A stretch of DNA of 16,454 nucleotides, taken from positions 1 through 16,454 of the forward strand of contig CAAGRO010000282.1 in assembly GCA_900772695.1 (NCBI GenBank), read 5' to 3'. The position numbers were made by a program, and so were the translations under genes. The notes beneath the pieces were generated by a model. That model ran no database searches. It had not been told where the DNA came from and saw only the letters and a list, made by a program, of their open reading frames with translations. This DNA comes from an uncultured Oribacterium sp. (GTDB lineage Bacteria > Bacillota > Clostridia > Lachnospirales > Lachnospiraceae). Positions 5,234 through 14,400 of the stretch are shown here, piece by piece. Within the stretch, counting starts at the first letter, position 1. Every line of letters starts with the position of its first letter.

Positions 5234-6775
5234 ATGGCAAAAGAACTCGTCGTCGTACTGGACTTCGGTGGACAGTACAACCAGCTAATCGCAAGACGAA
5301 TTCGTGATCTCGGTGTCTATGCCGAGGTGCATCCGTCTTCCATGGGCCTCGATCAGTTGAAGGCTCTGAACCCGAAGGGAATCATCTTTACCGGCGGACC
5401 GCAGTCCGTGTATAAGGAAGAGTCCCAGCATATCGACCCGGCCATCTTCTCGATGGGGATCCCGATCCTCGGCATCTGCTATGGTGCACAGCTGATCGCG
5501 TATGAGCTCGGTGGTGTCGTAAAGACCGCACCGGTTTCCGAGTATGGACACACGAAGGTGCTCGTCGATCGTCAGGATTCCGTACTGCATGGCATCTCTG
5601 ATGAGACCACGATGTGGATGTCCCACACCGATTACATCGCAGAGGTACCGGAGGGCTTCCATATCATCGCCCATACCGCAGACTGTCCGGTCGCCGGCAT
5701 GGAAGATCCGGCACGTCAGATCTACGCCGTACAGTTCCACCCGGAGGTACAGCACTCCGTCGAGGGACACAAGCTCTTCCATAACTTCCTGTATGATGTC
5801 TGCAAGTGCGCAGGCGACTGGAAGATGGAGACCTTCGTACAGGATAAGATCCAGGAGATCCGCGAGACTGTAAAGGATGGAAAGGTTCTGCTCGCACTGA
5901 GTGGCGGTGTAGACTCTTCCGTAGCCGCAACCCTGATGGCGAAGGCCATCGGTAAGCAGCTGACCTGCGTATTCGTCGATCATGGTCTGCTTCGTAAGAA
6001 CGAGGGTGATGAGGTCGAGTCCATCTTCGGACCGAACGGTCAGTATGACCTCAATTTCATCCGTGTGAACGCCGGACCGGAGTACTTCGAGAAGCTTGCC
6101 GGCGTGACCGAACCGGAGCAGAAGCGGAAGATCATCGGCGAGCAGTTCATCCGTGTCTTCGAGCGTGAGGCGAAGAAGATCGGCGCGGTCGATTTCCTCT
6201 GCCAGGGCACCATCTATCCGGACGTCGTCGAGTCCGGCCTCGGAAAGGGCGCTGTGATCAAGTCGCATCACAATGTCGGCGGCCTGCCAAAGGATGTCGA
6301 GTTCAAGGAGATCATCGAGCCGCTGCGCCTCCTCTTCAAGGATGAGGTTCGTCGTGTCGGCCTCGAGCTCGGACTGCCGGAGTATCTCGTATACCGTCAG
6401 CCGTTCCCGGGCCCTGGTCTCGGTGTACGTATCATCGGCGAGGTAACCCCGGAGAAGGTACGCATCGTACAGGATGCCGACGCTATCTACCGCGAGGAGA
6501 TCGCAAAGGCCGGCCTGGATCGTCAGATCAACCAGTACTTCGCTGCCCTGACAAACGTCCGCTCTGTCGGCGTCATGGGTGACTTCCGTACCTACGACTA
6601 CGCTGTCGTACTGCGTGCCGTCGAAACCGACGATTTCATGACCGCAGAAGTGACGAACATCCCGTTCGAAGTACTCCAGAAGTGCATGAACCGCATCATC
6701 AACGAAGTAAAGGGCGTAAACCGCGTATTCTACGATCTAACGAGCAAACCGCCTGGAACCATCGAACTCGAATGA
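5234..6775 (+). CDS. guaA: GMP synthase (glutamine-hydrolysing), full length
   Basis: Converts XMP, glutamine and ATP to GMP in the cytoplasm, the last step of de novo GMP synthesis. The 513-residue length is standard. The class I glutamine amidotransferase domain (about 5-190) carries the nucleophile Cys82 in GICYGAQ with His169 and Glu171 in FHPEV. The ATP-pyrophosphatase domain (about 200-390) has the PP-loop SGGVDSS (223-229). The C-terminal dimerisation domain (about 390-513) begins at RQPFPGPGLGVRI and ends with KPPGTIELE. The start at 5234 has AAAGGAGC (5223-5230) just upstream. The gene stands alone between its promoter and terminator, close to a purine permease and a second, shorter paralog. 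All catalytic residues I could check are present, so this is the housekeeping enzyme. Confidence 0.98.
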   Translation: MAKELVVVLDFGGQYNQLIARRIRDLGVYAEVHPSSMGLDQLKALNPKGIIFTGGPQSVYKEESQHIDPAIFSMGIPILGICYGAQLIAYELGGVVKTAPVSEYGHTKVLVDRQDSVLHGISDETTMWMSHTDYIAEVPEGFHIIAHTADCPVAGMEDPARQIYAVQFHPEVQHSVEGHKLFHNFLYDVCKCAGDWKMETFVQDKIQEIRETVKDGKVLLALSGGVDSSVAATLMAKAIGKQLTCVFVDHGLLRKNEGDEVESIFGPNGQYDLNFIRVNAGPEYFEKLAGVTEPEQKRKIIGEQFIRVFEREAKKIGAVDFLCQGTIYPDVVESGLGKGAVIKSHHNVGGLPKDVEFKEIIEPLRLLFKDEVRRVGLELGLPEYLVYRQPFPGPGLGVRIIGEVTPEKVRIVQDADAIYREEIAKAGLDRQINQYFAALTNVRSVGVMGDFRTYDYAVVLRAVETDDFMTAEVTNIPFEVLQKCMNRIINEVKGVNRVFYDLTSKPPGTIELE

Positions 6776-6783
6776 TTTCAAAA

Positions 6784-6825
6784 GTCCGAAAACCCGCGTA
6801 ATTCCGTGGGCTTTCGGGCTTTTTT
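6784..6825 (+). terminator. intrinsic terminator of guaA
   Basis: GTCCGAAAACCC (6784-6795) pairs with GGGCTTTCGGGC (6808-6819) with one mismatch and one wobble, followed by TTTTTT (6820-6825). It separates guaA transcription from the downstream paralog. Confidence 0.92.
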
Positions 6826-6870
6826 GTATCTATCTGACCAGACATTGACCAGAAAGTTTATAAAAAGTTT

Positions 6871-6933
6871 ATGGGGTCTGACCCCGTATACCCAAAAGGG
6901 TATACATCGGGCAGGCTGGTCTCCGCCCGGATG
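6871..6933. repeat. three consecutive hairpins between the two GMP synthase genes
   Basis: Three abutting dyads. GGGGTCTGACCCC (6873-6885) contains copy 2 of the ATGGGGTCTGAC motif. GTATACCC-AAAA-GGGTATAC (6886-6905) has a perfect 8-bp stem. CATCGGGC (6905-6912) pairs with GCCCGGATG (6925-6933) with one bulged G. They lie upstream of the promoter of the second gene and downstream of the guaA terminator, so they are probably not in either mature transcript. They could be operators or a small repeat element. Confidence 0.6.
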
Positions 6934-6948
6934 CGCTATGAAAAATAA

Positions 6949-6978
6949 TTATCATTCTATAAAACCATATGTTATAAT
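6949..6978 (+). promoter_or_regulatory. promoter of the second GMP synthase-like gene
   Basis: TTATCA (6949-6954), an 18-nt spacer and a perfect TATAAT (6973-6978). The predicted start near 6985 gives a short leader of about 36 nt, shorter than most riboswitches need. Confidence 0.65.
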
Positions 6979-7020
6979 AAAAAGAACTGAAATTTATCAT
7001 CTGAATATGGAGGAGTTGCA

Positions 7021-8010
7021 ATGAATGTAGCTGAAATCAGACGTCCGGCGGATATGGAGCGAATCACCACCCCGGAGCTTGCGAAGGCATTTATCGATGA
7101 GCAGGTGGCCCTGATCCGGGAGCAGGTAGGCGATAAGAAGGTTCTGCTGGCGCTTTCCGGTGGGGTAGATTCATCGGTGGTCGCAGCGCTTTTAATCAGG
7201 GCGATCGGCCAGCAGTTAGTATGTGTACACGTAAACCATGGTCTCCTCCGTAAGGGTGAGCCGGAGCAGGTCATCGAGGTATTCCGCAATCAGATGAATG
7301 CAAACCTGATCTACGTGGATGCGACAGACCGTTTCCTGGATAAGCTCGCAGGTGTGTCGGATCCGGAGACGAAGCGAAAGATCATCGGCGGCGAGTTCAT
7401 CGAGGTCTTCGCCGAGGAAGCGAGAAAGCTGGACGGCATCGAGTTCCTGGCACAGGGCACCATCTGGCCGGATATTCTCGAGTCTGAGGAAGGCATCAAG
7501 GCACATCATAACGCCGGCGGACTCCCGGAGGATATGAAGTTCGAGCTGGTGGAGCCGGTTCGTATCCTGTTCAAGGATGAGGTTCGTGTCGTCGGTGACG
7601 AGCTCGGCCTGCCACATGGCATGGTGTATCGTCAGCCGTTCCCGGGACCAGGTCTCGGCGTTCGCTGTCCGGGTGCCATCACGCGTGATCGTCTCGAGGC
7701 AGTACGTGAGTCTGACGCGATTCTCCGTGAGGAGATCGACAAGAACGGCCTGTCGGATCAGATCTGGCAGTACTTCACCGTCGTTCCGGATTTCAGATCC
7801 ACCGGTATCAAGGACGGAAAGCGTGCCTTCGAGTGGTGCTGCATCGTCCGTGCCGTATGTTCGATCGACGTCATGACCGCAACCGTGGCCGAGATTCCGC
7901 ACGAAGTGATGCTTCATATCACAGATCGTATCACGCACGAGGTGCCAGGCATCAACCGTGTGCTCTATGACTTCACACCGAAGCCGACCGGAACGGTAGA
8001 GTTTGAGTAA
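7021..8010 (+). CDS. GMP synthase-like protein lacking the glutaminase domain (ATP-pyrophosphatase subunit paralog)
   Basis: A 329-residue paralog of the C-terminal two thirds of GuaA. Residues 1-30 are a short unrelated lead-in. The ATP-pyrophosphatase domain follows, with PP-loop LSGGVDSS (45-52), HVNHGLLRKGE, KRKIIGGEFIEVF and LAQGTIWPDILES. The dimerisation domain starts at RQPFPGPGLGVRC and ends KPTGTVEFE, closely parallel to GuaA. No Cys-His-Glu glutaminase domain is present here or in the 245 bp upstream. Stand-alone subunits of this size are the norm in archaea, where a separate GATase subunit supplies ammonia. Here the neighbouring full-length GuaA already has a GATase, so this copy may use free ammonia, borrow a GATase, or act on another acceptor. 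Start: ATG 7021 with GGAGGAG (7009-7015). It has its own promoter and terminator. The ATP-site residues look intact. Confidence 0.9.
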   Translation: MNVAEIRRPADMERITTPELAKAFIDEQVALIREQVGDKKVLLALSGGVDSSVVAALLIRAIGQQLVCVHVNHGLLRKGEPEQVIEVFRNQMNANLIYVDATDRFLDKLAGVSDPETKRKIIGGEFIEVFAEEARKLDGIEFLAQGTIWPDILESEEGIKAHHNAGGLPEDMKFELVEPVRILFKDEVRVVGDELGLPHGMVYRQPFPGPGLGVRCPGAITRDRLEAVRESDAILREEIDKNGLSDQIWQYFTVVPDFRSTGIKDGKRAFEWCCIVRAVCSIDVMTATVAEIPHEVMLHITDRITHEVPGINRVLYDFTPKPTGTVEFE

Positions 8011-8055
8011 GTGGTAAAAGGGCCGAAAGCCCCATAAAATCAGGCAATATTATGA

Positions 8056-8093
8056 CAGCCGTCAGGTGGAAGTTCACCTGCCGGCTGATTTTT
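8056..8093 (+). terminator. intrinsic terminator of the second GMP synthase-like gene
   Basis: CAGCCG-T-CAGGTG (8056-8068) pairs with CACCTG-C-CGGCTG (8075-8087) with a single T/C mismatch, then ATTTTT (8088-8093). A minor GGGC-CGAAA-GCCC hairpin lies upstream, at about 8020-8032. Confidence 0.9.
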
Positions 8094-8136
8094 ATAGGCA
8101 CGTTGAGTTTGGTTTTAAGATACCGTGCCTATAAAA
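8090..8136. repeat. long inverted repeat 1, 21-nt loop
   Basis: TTTTATAGGCACG (8090-8102) and CGTGCCTATAAAA (8124-8136) are perfectly complementary over 13 bp around a 21-nt loop. The first arm overlaps the T-run of the preceding terminator. The inner 10 bp resemble the arms of the next inverted repeat, with paired changes. Confidence 0.8.
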
Positions 8137-8145
8137 TCAATCGAA

Positions 8146-8190
8146 ATCGTAGGCATGATCATCATTATTTTGCTCCAACATGCCTACGAT
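8146..8190. repeat. long inverted repeat 2, 21-nt loop
   Basis: ATCGTAGGCATG (8146-8157) and CATGCCTACGAT (8179-8190) are perfectly complementary over 12 bp, again with a 21-nt loop. Compared with repeat 1, the inner arms differ at three positions and every change is matched on the opposite arm. The loops themselves are not alike. Confidence 0.82.
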
Positions 8191-8417
8191 CAGCCGCATC
8201 TTATGCATCGATTTCTACATCTTGTGTCAATTTTTAAAACATACGGAGGACTTTTGCTGTAAAATAAAGTTGTGATTCTGGAAGCATTGTTCATACTGCA
8301 TAACATCAGGCCAATGTTTCCATTGTGCACCCGCCCGGACAGGTCTGTGACATCGTCTGTTCTGTGCTGTGCAGTTCTTTTTACCCCGCATCTGTCTATT
8401 TCTACGGAGGTACATAT
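8191..8417 (+). other. leader region of the giant surface protein gene, no gene seen
   Basis: No supported ORF or RNA gene. It must hold the promoter of the giant gene, but I see no convincing pair of boxes. Weak candidates are TAAAAT (8260-8265) and TTGTGA (8269-8274) with poor partners. An isolated ribosome-site-like ACGGAGG (8243-8249) has no usable start codon after it. CAATG-TTTC-CATTG (about 8312-8325) is a small hairpin. A TCTGT/CTGTG-rich stretch lies at about 8343-8378. Confidence 0.5.
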
Positions 8418-11400
8418 ATGAAATACCGATCGCCTGCGAAACGCATCACGTCGCTTCTTCTGGGTCTGCAGATGGTTCTTCTGCAGCCGCTGTGCTCGCT
8501 TGCGGAGATACCGCAGCAGAGTCCGACGGTGATCGCGGGCGCGAGGTTGAGTGAAGATCAGCTGACGGAAGGCGAGCTGGTCTATTTCGGCGTGTCCGGA
8601 CTGACGTTGAAGGAGGCCTCGGATAGCTATGAGATCGCAATTTATCGTGAAGGAAATCTCGACCAGGAAGCGTCGGTGACGGTTCATACCCTCGACATCT
8701 CCGCACTCTATAATGAGGACTATCGGCTGCTGGGCGACGACATCACGGAGTTCGAGAGCGGAAAAACGCTTCTGCAGCAGGCCGCCGACCGTGGCAGAGA
8801 AGAGGCTGACAGTGATGAAGCCATAGATGATGACAGTGAAGTCGAAGACTGGGACAGTGATTCCCCGTCCAGCGGTAGTGAGGATACAGATGGTGACAGT
8901 GATGTTACCGCGAGTGGAAGCGAGATCGCAAACAAAGACAACGAAATCTCTGACATCGATGAACGCGCGTCGCAGGGCACGGAGTACCGCTTCGATGCGG
9001 ATGGAAATCTGATCGGTGAGACCGGAAAAACGAGCCCGGAGGAGATCCTGGAGTGGACCGCAAAGGCAGCACAGTCAGAAGCAGATGCAGTCGAAGCCGA
9101 GGATGCCGAGGCGATCGAACGCGCAGATGAGGATGAACATACAAATGACGATACGGACGAGCTGGCAGATGCTGACACCGTAGTCTCTTCACATGCCAGA
9201 AGAGTAAAGAAGGCCTCTCCATCCGAGCTGGATGACGATGACGCGGATGAAGCAGTCGACGAAAACGATCCATCAGAGGATGATGAAAATGAGGATTCGT
9301 CGAAGGGCCAGGATGCCGACGTCGCAGACGAAGACGATAATTCTGACACCGGCAATCCCGATGATGCCGATGATTTAAACGCCGATGATTTTGACGACGA
9401 CGACGCCGACCTCGACGACGAGGAGGCCAATGCTTCCGACCTCGACATCATCGCTTCTGCCTCCGTGCTGTCGGTTGCCGGGAGCGATGCGGTGAGCTCG
9501 ACGAAGAGCCGTCTCGCGATGCTGAAGGAGGCGGCGACGGGTGAGCCGACCAGAGAAGAGGGCTCGAGCGGTGTCAGCGGCAGTCTGACCGATGCGATCC
9601 TCTCCCAGATCCTGCCGGAGCAGGTCGAGGCGATCCCGCATTCCGCGGAGCAGACGATCCACTTCGCAGCTGGAGAAGACGTGCAGTACCTCCGCTTCCG
9701 CATCGATGACGATGACCGCGCCGAGGGCACCGAGGCGTTCTCTGTGATGATCACGAGCGCCGAAAACATGGAGCCGTACAAGGTCACCTCCCTCTCCGTC
9801 ATCATCACAGACGACGAGGCCTCGGAGCAGTCGGCGCTTTCCTTCGACAGCGACGAGTTTATCGTCGAGGACGGGAAGGCGCTCGTGACCCTGCAGCGTG
9901 AGGGCGCCGAATACTCGATGGCGTCCGCCAACATCCGTGGCAGGGACGCGGAAACCGGCGCGGAGCAGATTTACGGCACCGTCGTCTTCGCACCATACGA
10001 AACCGAAAAGGAAGTGGAGCTCGCCCTCACGAAGGACAGCACACTGTATCTCAGCGATTATCTGGCCGCGCAGGCCGGCACCACGACGGAGGCGCACGCC
10101 ATCGTCATCGACGGGGAAGAGAGCACGACGCTCTTCTCCAGCGTTGCTATGCTTTCAGACGAGGATGAGGCGGCCAATGCTTCCAACGGTGCAGTCGCTA
10201 ATGGTTCCGACGATCTTTCCTTCGACATCACGATCGGTGGAAAACCTTATAAGGTAAAGTATAAAAAGGGCGATGTCGTAGCGGACATCTACGATGAGAG
10301 CTACAGTCCGGCACTGGAGGTCGGACAGTATTTCTTCTCCGCCAGCACCGACGTCGGCGGCATCTTTTCCTATGGAAAGGATCAGCGCCACGGAAGCAAG
10401 CCGAACGGGCTCGGCACGCTCCAGAACTGCTACCTGCTTCCGAAGGGAGAAAGGGACTTCCATCAGGGCGAGGGCAAGCTGGAATACTGCCATACGACCA
10501 GCTGGCGTACCGGCTCCGTATGGAGCTCGAACGAAAATCCACCGGCTGGCCGCCCGACCATCAACGGACTCTACTATCAGTATCTGATTCCACACTGGAA
10601 GCAGTTAAGCAGCTACGGTGGAGGCAATAAGCTCCGCTTCAAGCTGCATGCGCTGGGTGCCGGAAAGGACCTCGAGCAGAAGGACAGGAACGGTAAATTT
10701 GATACCCCGGAGCTTTCGAGTGGCGCAGCGATCAAGGTACAGAACGTCGCCGATAATATCGAGGCCATCGTTTATGCAGTGGATGATTCGTCGACCCAGA
10801 CGCCGAAGAGTTATATGCGCTTCTATGGTGTCGCGGCGATGTATAAAAAGTATGAGGTCAGTGTAACGAATCCGGAGAAGATGAGCTTCCTCGGAACGAG
10901 CGATACCGTGCCGATGCAGGCGAAGATGGAGTGCGGTGCGCAGATCATCGAGCCGGGAAAAACCTACAGCCGGGATATCTATACGAACGTCGATACAGAC
11001 GCTGCGAACATCGTCTTCACCCTGGATAAAAGCACGGTCAATGGTGTGGATGGCTATTTCGGCACCATCACCGGTTATAAGATCACCATCTCCGCGGATG
11101 ATCCGAATAAGAAGGTCACCGTCACCTATCCGTCGGATTATCTCAGCTACCTTGACGGCATAACCGGAAAGAGTGTGAACAGTGACGCCATCGATCTCTC
11201 GCAGGATGCGGTGAAGACGGTGAAGGAGCGTGCGACGGCACATCTCGACACCATCGTCATGGATAAGTATTTTGTGAACTGGATCGAGAGCCTTCAGAAA
11301 AAAACCTATGCCGTGAGCGGAGATCTGTCGAACGCATCCTATTACCAGAAGCTGAACTTTAAGCCGACCGTAGCTTATACGGATGTTAAGGTCAGTGTGG

Positions 11401-14400
11401 TGCCACCGGATGCAGGCGGCGGAAGCACGAAGGCTGCCTTTACCTCGACGAAGCTTCCGAAGGCTGGCGCTTCCGGGATCTTCCACGCCGGTGATACGCT
11501 GGATCTCAATGCGACATCCGAGGATGCAAATTACCGCGTGACCGGCTTCGAAATCTCCGAGGACGGCGGCGTGCACTTCAACAGTATCCGGGATGCCCGA
11601 TCCTATACGCTGCGGTCAGGGAAGAACTATGTGATTCGTCCACTGCTGGCGAAGAACGATAACCATGTGGAGATCGTGTTCGCTTCCGAGGAAGCCAGAA
11701 ATAATCTCCGCATCGAAAATCTGATTCCGCAGGAGAAGCTGGAGGGCAGCTACCTGAAGGGAAAGAATGTCCTGAATCTGAATCCGGAAAAGAACGGCTG
11801 GTCAGAGATGATGAAGCCGGCGATCGGTGCCGCATGCACCGTCCGGGTACTGGTGAATGGTACGCCTTCCGACAGCAATTATGTATACCGCCCTGTGATC
11901 ACCGATCAGATGACGGGCAGAACCTACCAGACCCAGGGCTACAGCTTCATCCTCCGCAGCAACACCGCGGATAATCTGCTGAAGCTCGACATCGAGAAGG
12001 TGAAAAAGAGCGATCTCAGGGAGTACAGCCTGAGCGGTACCGTCGTGACGCGCGTAAAGTCCATACGTGAAACCGCGCTGGAGGCGAAGACGAATCCGGC
12101 AGAGGGGTATGCTGTTTCACTGGCGAACGGTGAATTCGAGACGAATGGAAGTCGCCACGTACAGCTTCAGTCGTCGGCGGCAGATGACAGTGGTATCATC
12201 AGCCTGGCCGGACTCAAGGCGAAGGAAGGCGACCGCGTCAGTCTCCTGATCGATAACGGCATCGATGATGCACAGGTGGCGGATTTCGTATTCGGCAGCG
12301 GTACGCTCGACAGCATCACGCAGGTGCATCGTGTGGATGCCGGCATGCTCGAGGTGCAGTACCCGATCACGGCGCCGGTGGTGACCTCGATTTCCTATGA
12401 TTATGATAAGTCGGAGAGCCGGCAGAAGACGGATCTTCGGAAGAACCAGGTGCGCTGCTTCGATGATAATCTGAAGCTGACGGCGGTCGTGGATACGAAG
12501 GGCCGGAGCATCGAGAAGCTGGTGTTCACCGTACGGACGGTCACCGGCTCAACCGCGGATTACGAGGGCCGGGCGACAGTGGAAGGCTCGAATGTCTTCA
12601 CGGCGGAGATTCCTTCGATGCTCACGAATCTGCACAACGGTGACCGGATCACAGTGCAGATCGTGGATAAGGAAAAGCGCAGTGTGACGGTGGGCGATAC
12701 AGCACAATCGATCCCGATCAACTATCCGATGGTCGACACCGGTCTCGTGAGCTATGTGGAGAACGAGAAGATCGCACCGAAGGAATTTAATATCGACGGG
12801 GAGATGGGCGATGTAAACATTCCGCTTCTGGGCGCGGCGAAGAGCACCGCACAGAGTGGTATCCTGAACTTCTCTCGTCTCGACTATCCGGACAAGAGCG
12901 GTTACTCGCTGAACATCAACTTCGATATGATGCTGAAGAACGGTTCTTCGATGACGAATAAGCAGAAGACCGACGCTGCTAAGACCTTTTATCAGTCCGC
13001 CCAGAAAAACAGTGAGCTGAAAAAGGAAGCAAGAGCAGCCGGTAAGGATGCAGCCAATGCCGGTGCAAGTGCGGATCAGATCCTTAAAAGAATGTGGAAC
13101 AACGAAGAGCTTTCGGATCAGGAAATAAGAGATCTCAATAACTATGAGATAAGGAAGGCGATGAAAGAAGAGCTTCGTGCTCAGAAACTTTCGGAAGCGA
13201 AGAATGAACAGGCGAGTATGACGAAGACACAGGGTTACATCGATGTGCGTGTGATGTTTAACCTCAGCTTCGAATTCCTGCTGGATCCGGTGCAGAACGA
13301 GTATGTGCTCGCGACGACCGCCGTCACCGTCGGCGGTGCCGTGGATGCATCGAAAACCTTCTATACGATGGTCGGGTATGTGCCATGCTTCCTGAATCTG
13401 TCCGGTGGTGTCGAGGTCGATCTCACGATGGGCGGCGTCTGTGCGGACGGTAAGGCGGCGTTTAGCGAAGGCGATTTTAACGCCTACAGCGGAAATGTAC
13501 AGAACATCTTCTCGGGAAGTGATTTCCTGATCGAGCTGGATTCTGTCGTGAAGGCGAAGGTGCAGGTGGGCGCCGGTCTGTGCGGCGTATTGAGTGCGCG
13601 CGGCTATGTCAGTGTGCAGATGAAGCTGCAGCTGGTGAAGGACAATGTCTCCGGCGATCCATATGGCGTCATCCTGAACGCGGCCGGCGGCCTCGGCTTC
13701 GACCTCGTCCTCCTCAGCATGGATATGGATATCGCGAAGATCGAGCAGGGCTGGGGCAACTATGCCGGAAAGACGAAGGTGGAGTTCTTCAACAACGTCA
13801 TCACGAAGGAGTATGGCGATACTCTGCCGCTGAATGACGCTTACGAGGAGGCATATGCCGGCCTGGGCGAGGATGAAATCTCCTACCAGCGCTACGACAT
13901 GGGCTCGTCGGATATGAGCAGCTTCGGCGGAACCGGTGGTGTCAATGCACAGCCGGTGCCGGTACGAAAGCAGATCCTCCTGGAGCATGCGGCGGAACGG
14001 ACGCGTCCGGAAATGGTCGAGCTCCCGGATGGACGCGCGTTTGCCGTCTTCGTCGCAGCTTCGGATAACGGCGATACCTCTCGCCTCTACTACACCATCA
14101 GCAATCAGGCCGGCGACCACTGGAGCGTGCCGGTGGCGCTGGATGAGGATGAAAGCTATGACTCTATGCCATCGCTTACGCTCGTGGGCGACAAGGTCGT
14201 CATCGCATGGATGGATGCGTCGAAGCGCATCGAGGGCGCGAATGACGAGGAGACGATGGAGGCGTACAGAAAGAAGTTTAACGCCTTCAGGATCAGCGGC
14301 AGCGTATATGATACGAAGAGTGGCAGTCTGGGCCAGGAATTCCAGATTTCTCCATCGGATCTCGACGAGTTCTATCTTCAGGCGCCGTCACTCTGCACTG

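Noticed and set aside
6806..7024. 72-residue ORF between the two GMP synthase genes
   Set aside because: It starts inside the guaA terminator, has no ribosome site, and runs through hairpins and the next promoter.
8052..8237. 61-residue ORF after the second GMP synthase gene
   Set aside because: It begins in a terminator stem and spans both inverted repeats, with no ribosome site.
8720..14120. Long minus-strand ORFs (about 404 residues at 8720-9934, 323 at 10605-11576, 523 at 12549-14120)
   Set aside because: They are antisense to one continuous plus-strand frame with a signal peptide and recognisable domains. They have Ser-rich or Arg/His/Ile-rich shadow composition, no ribosome sites and no recognisable domains. 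GC-rich codon bias explains the missing stops.
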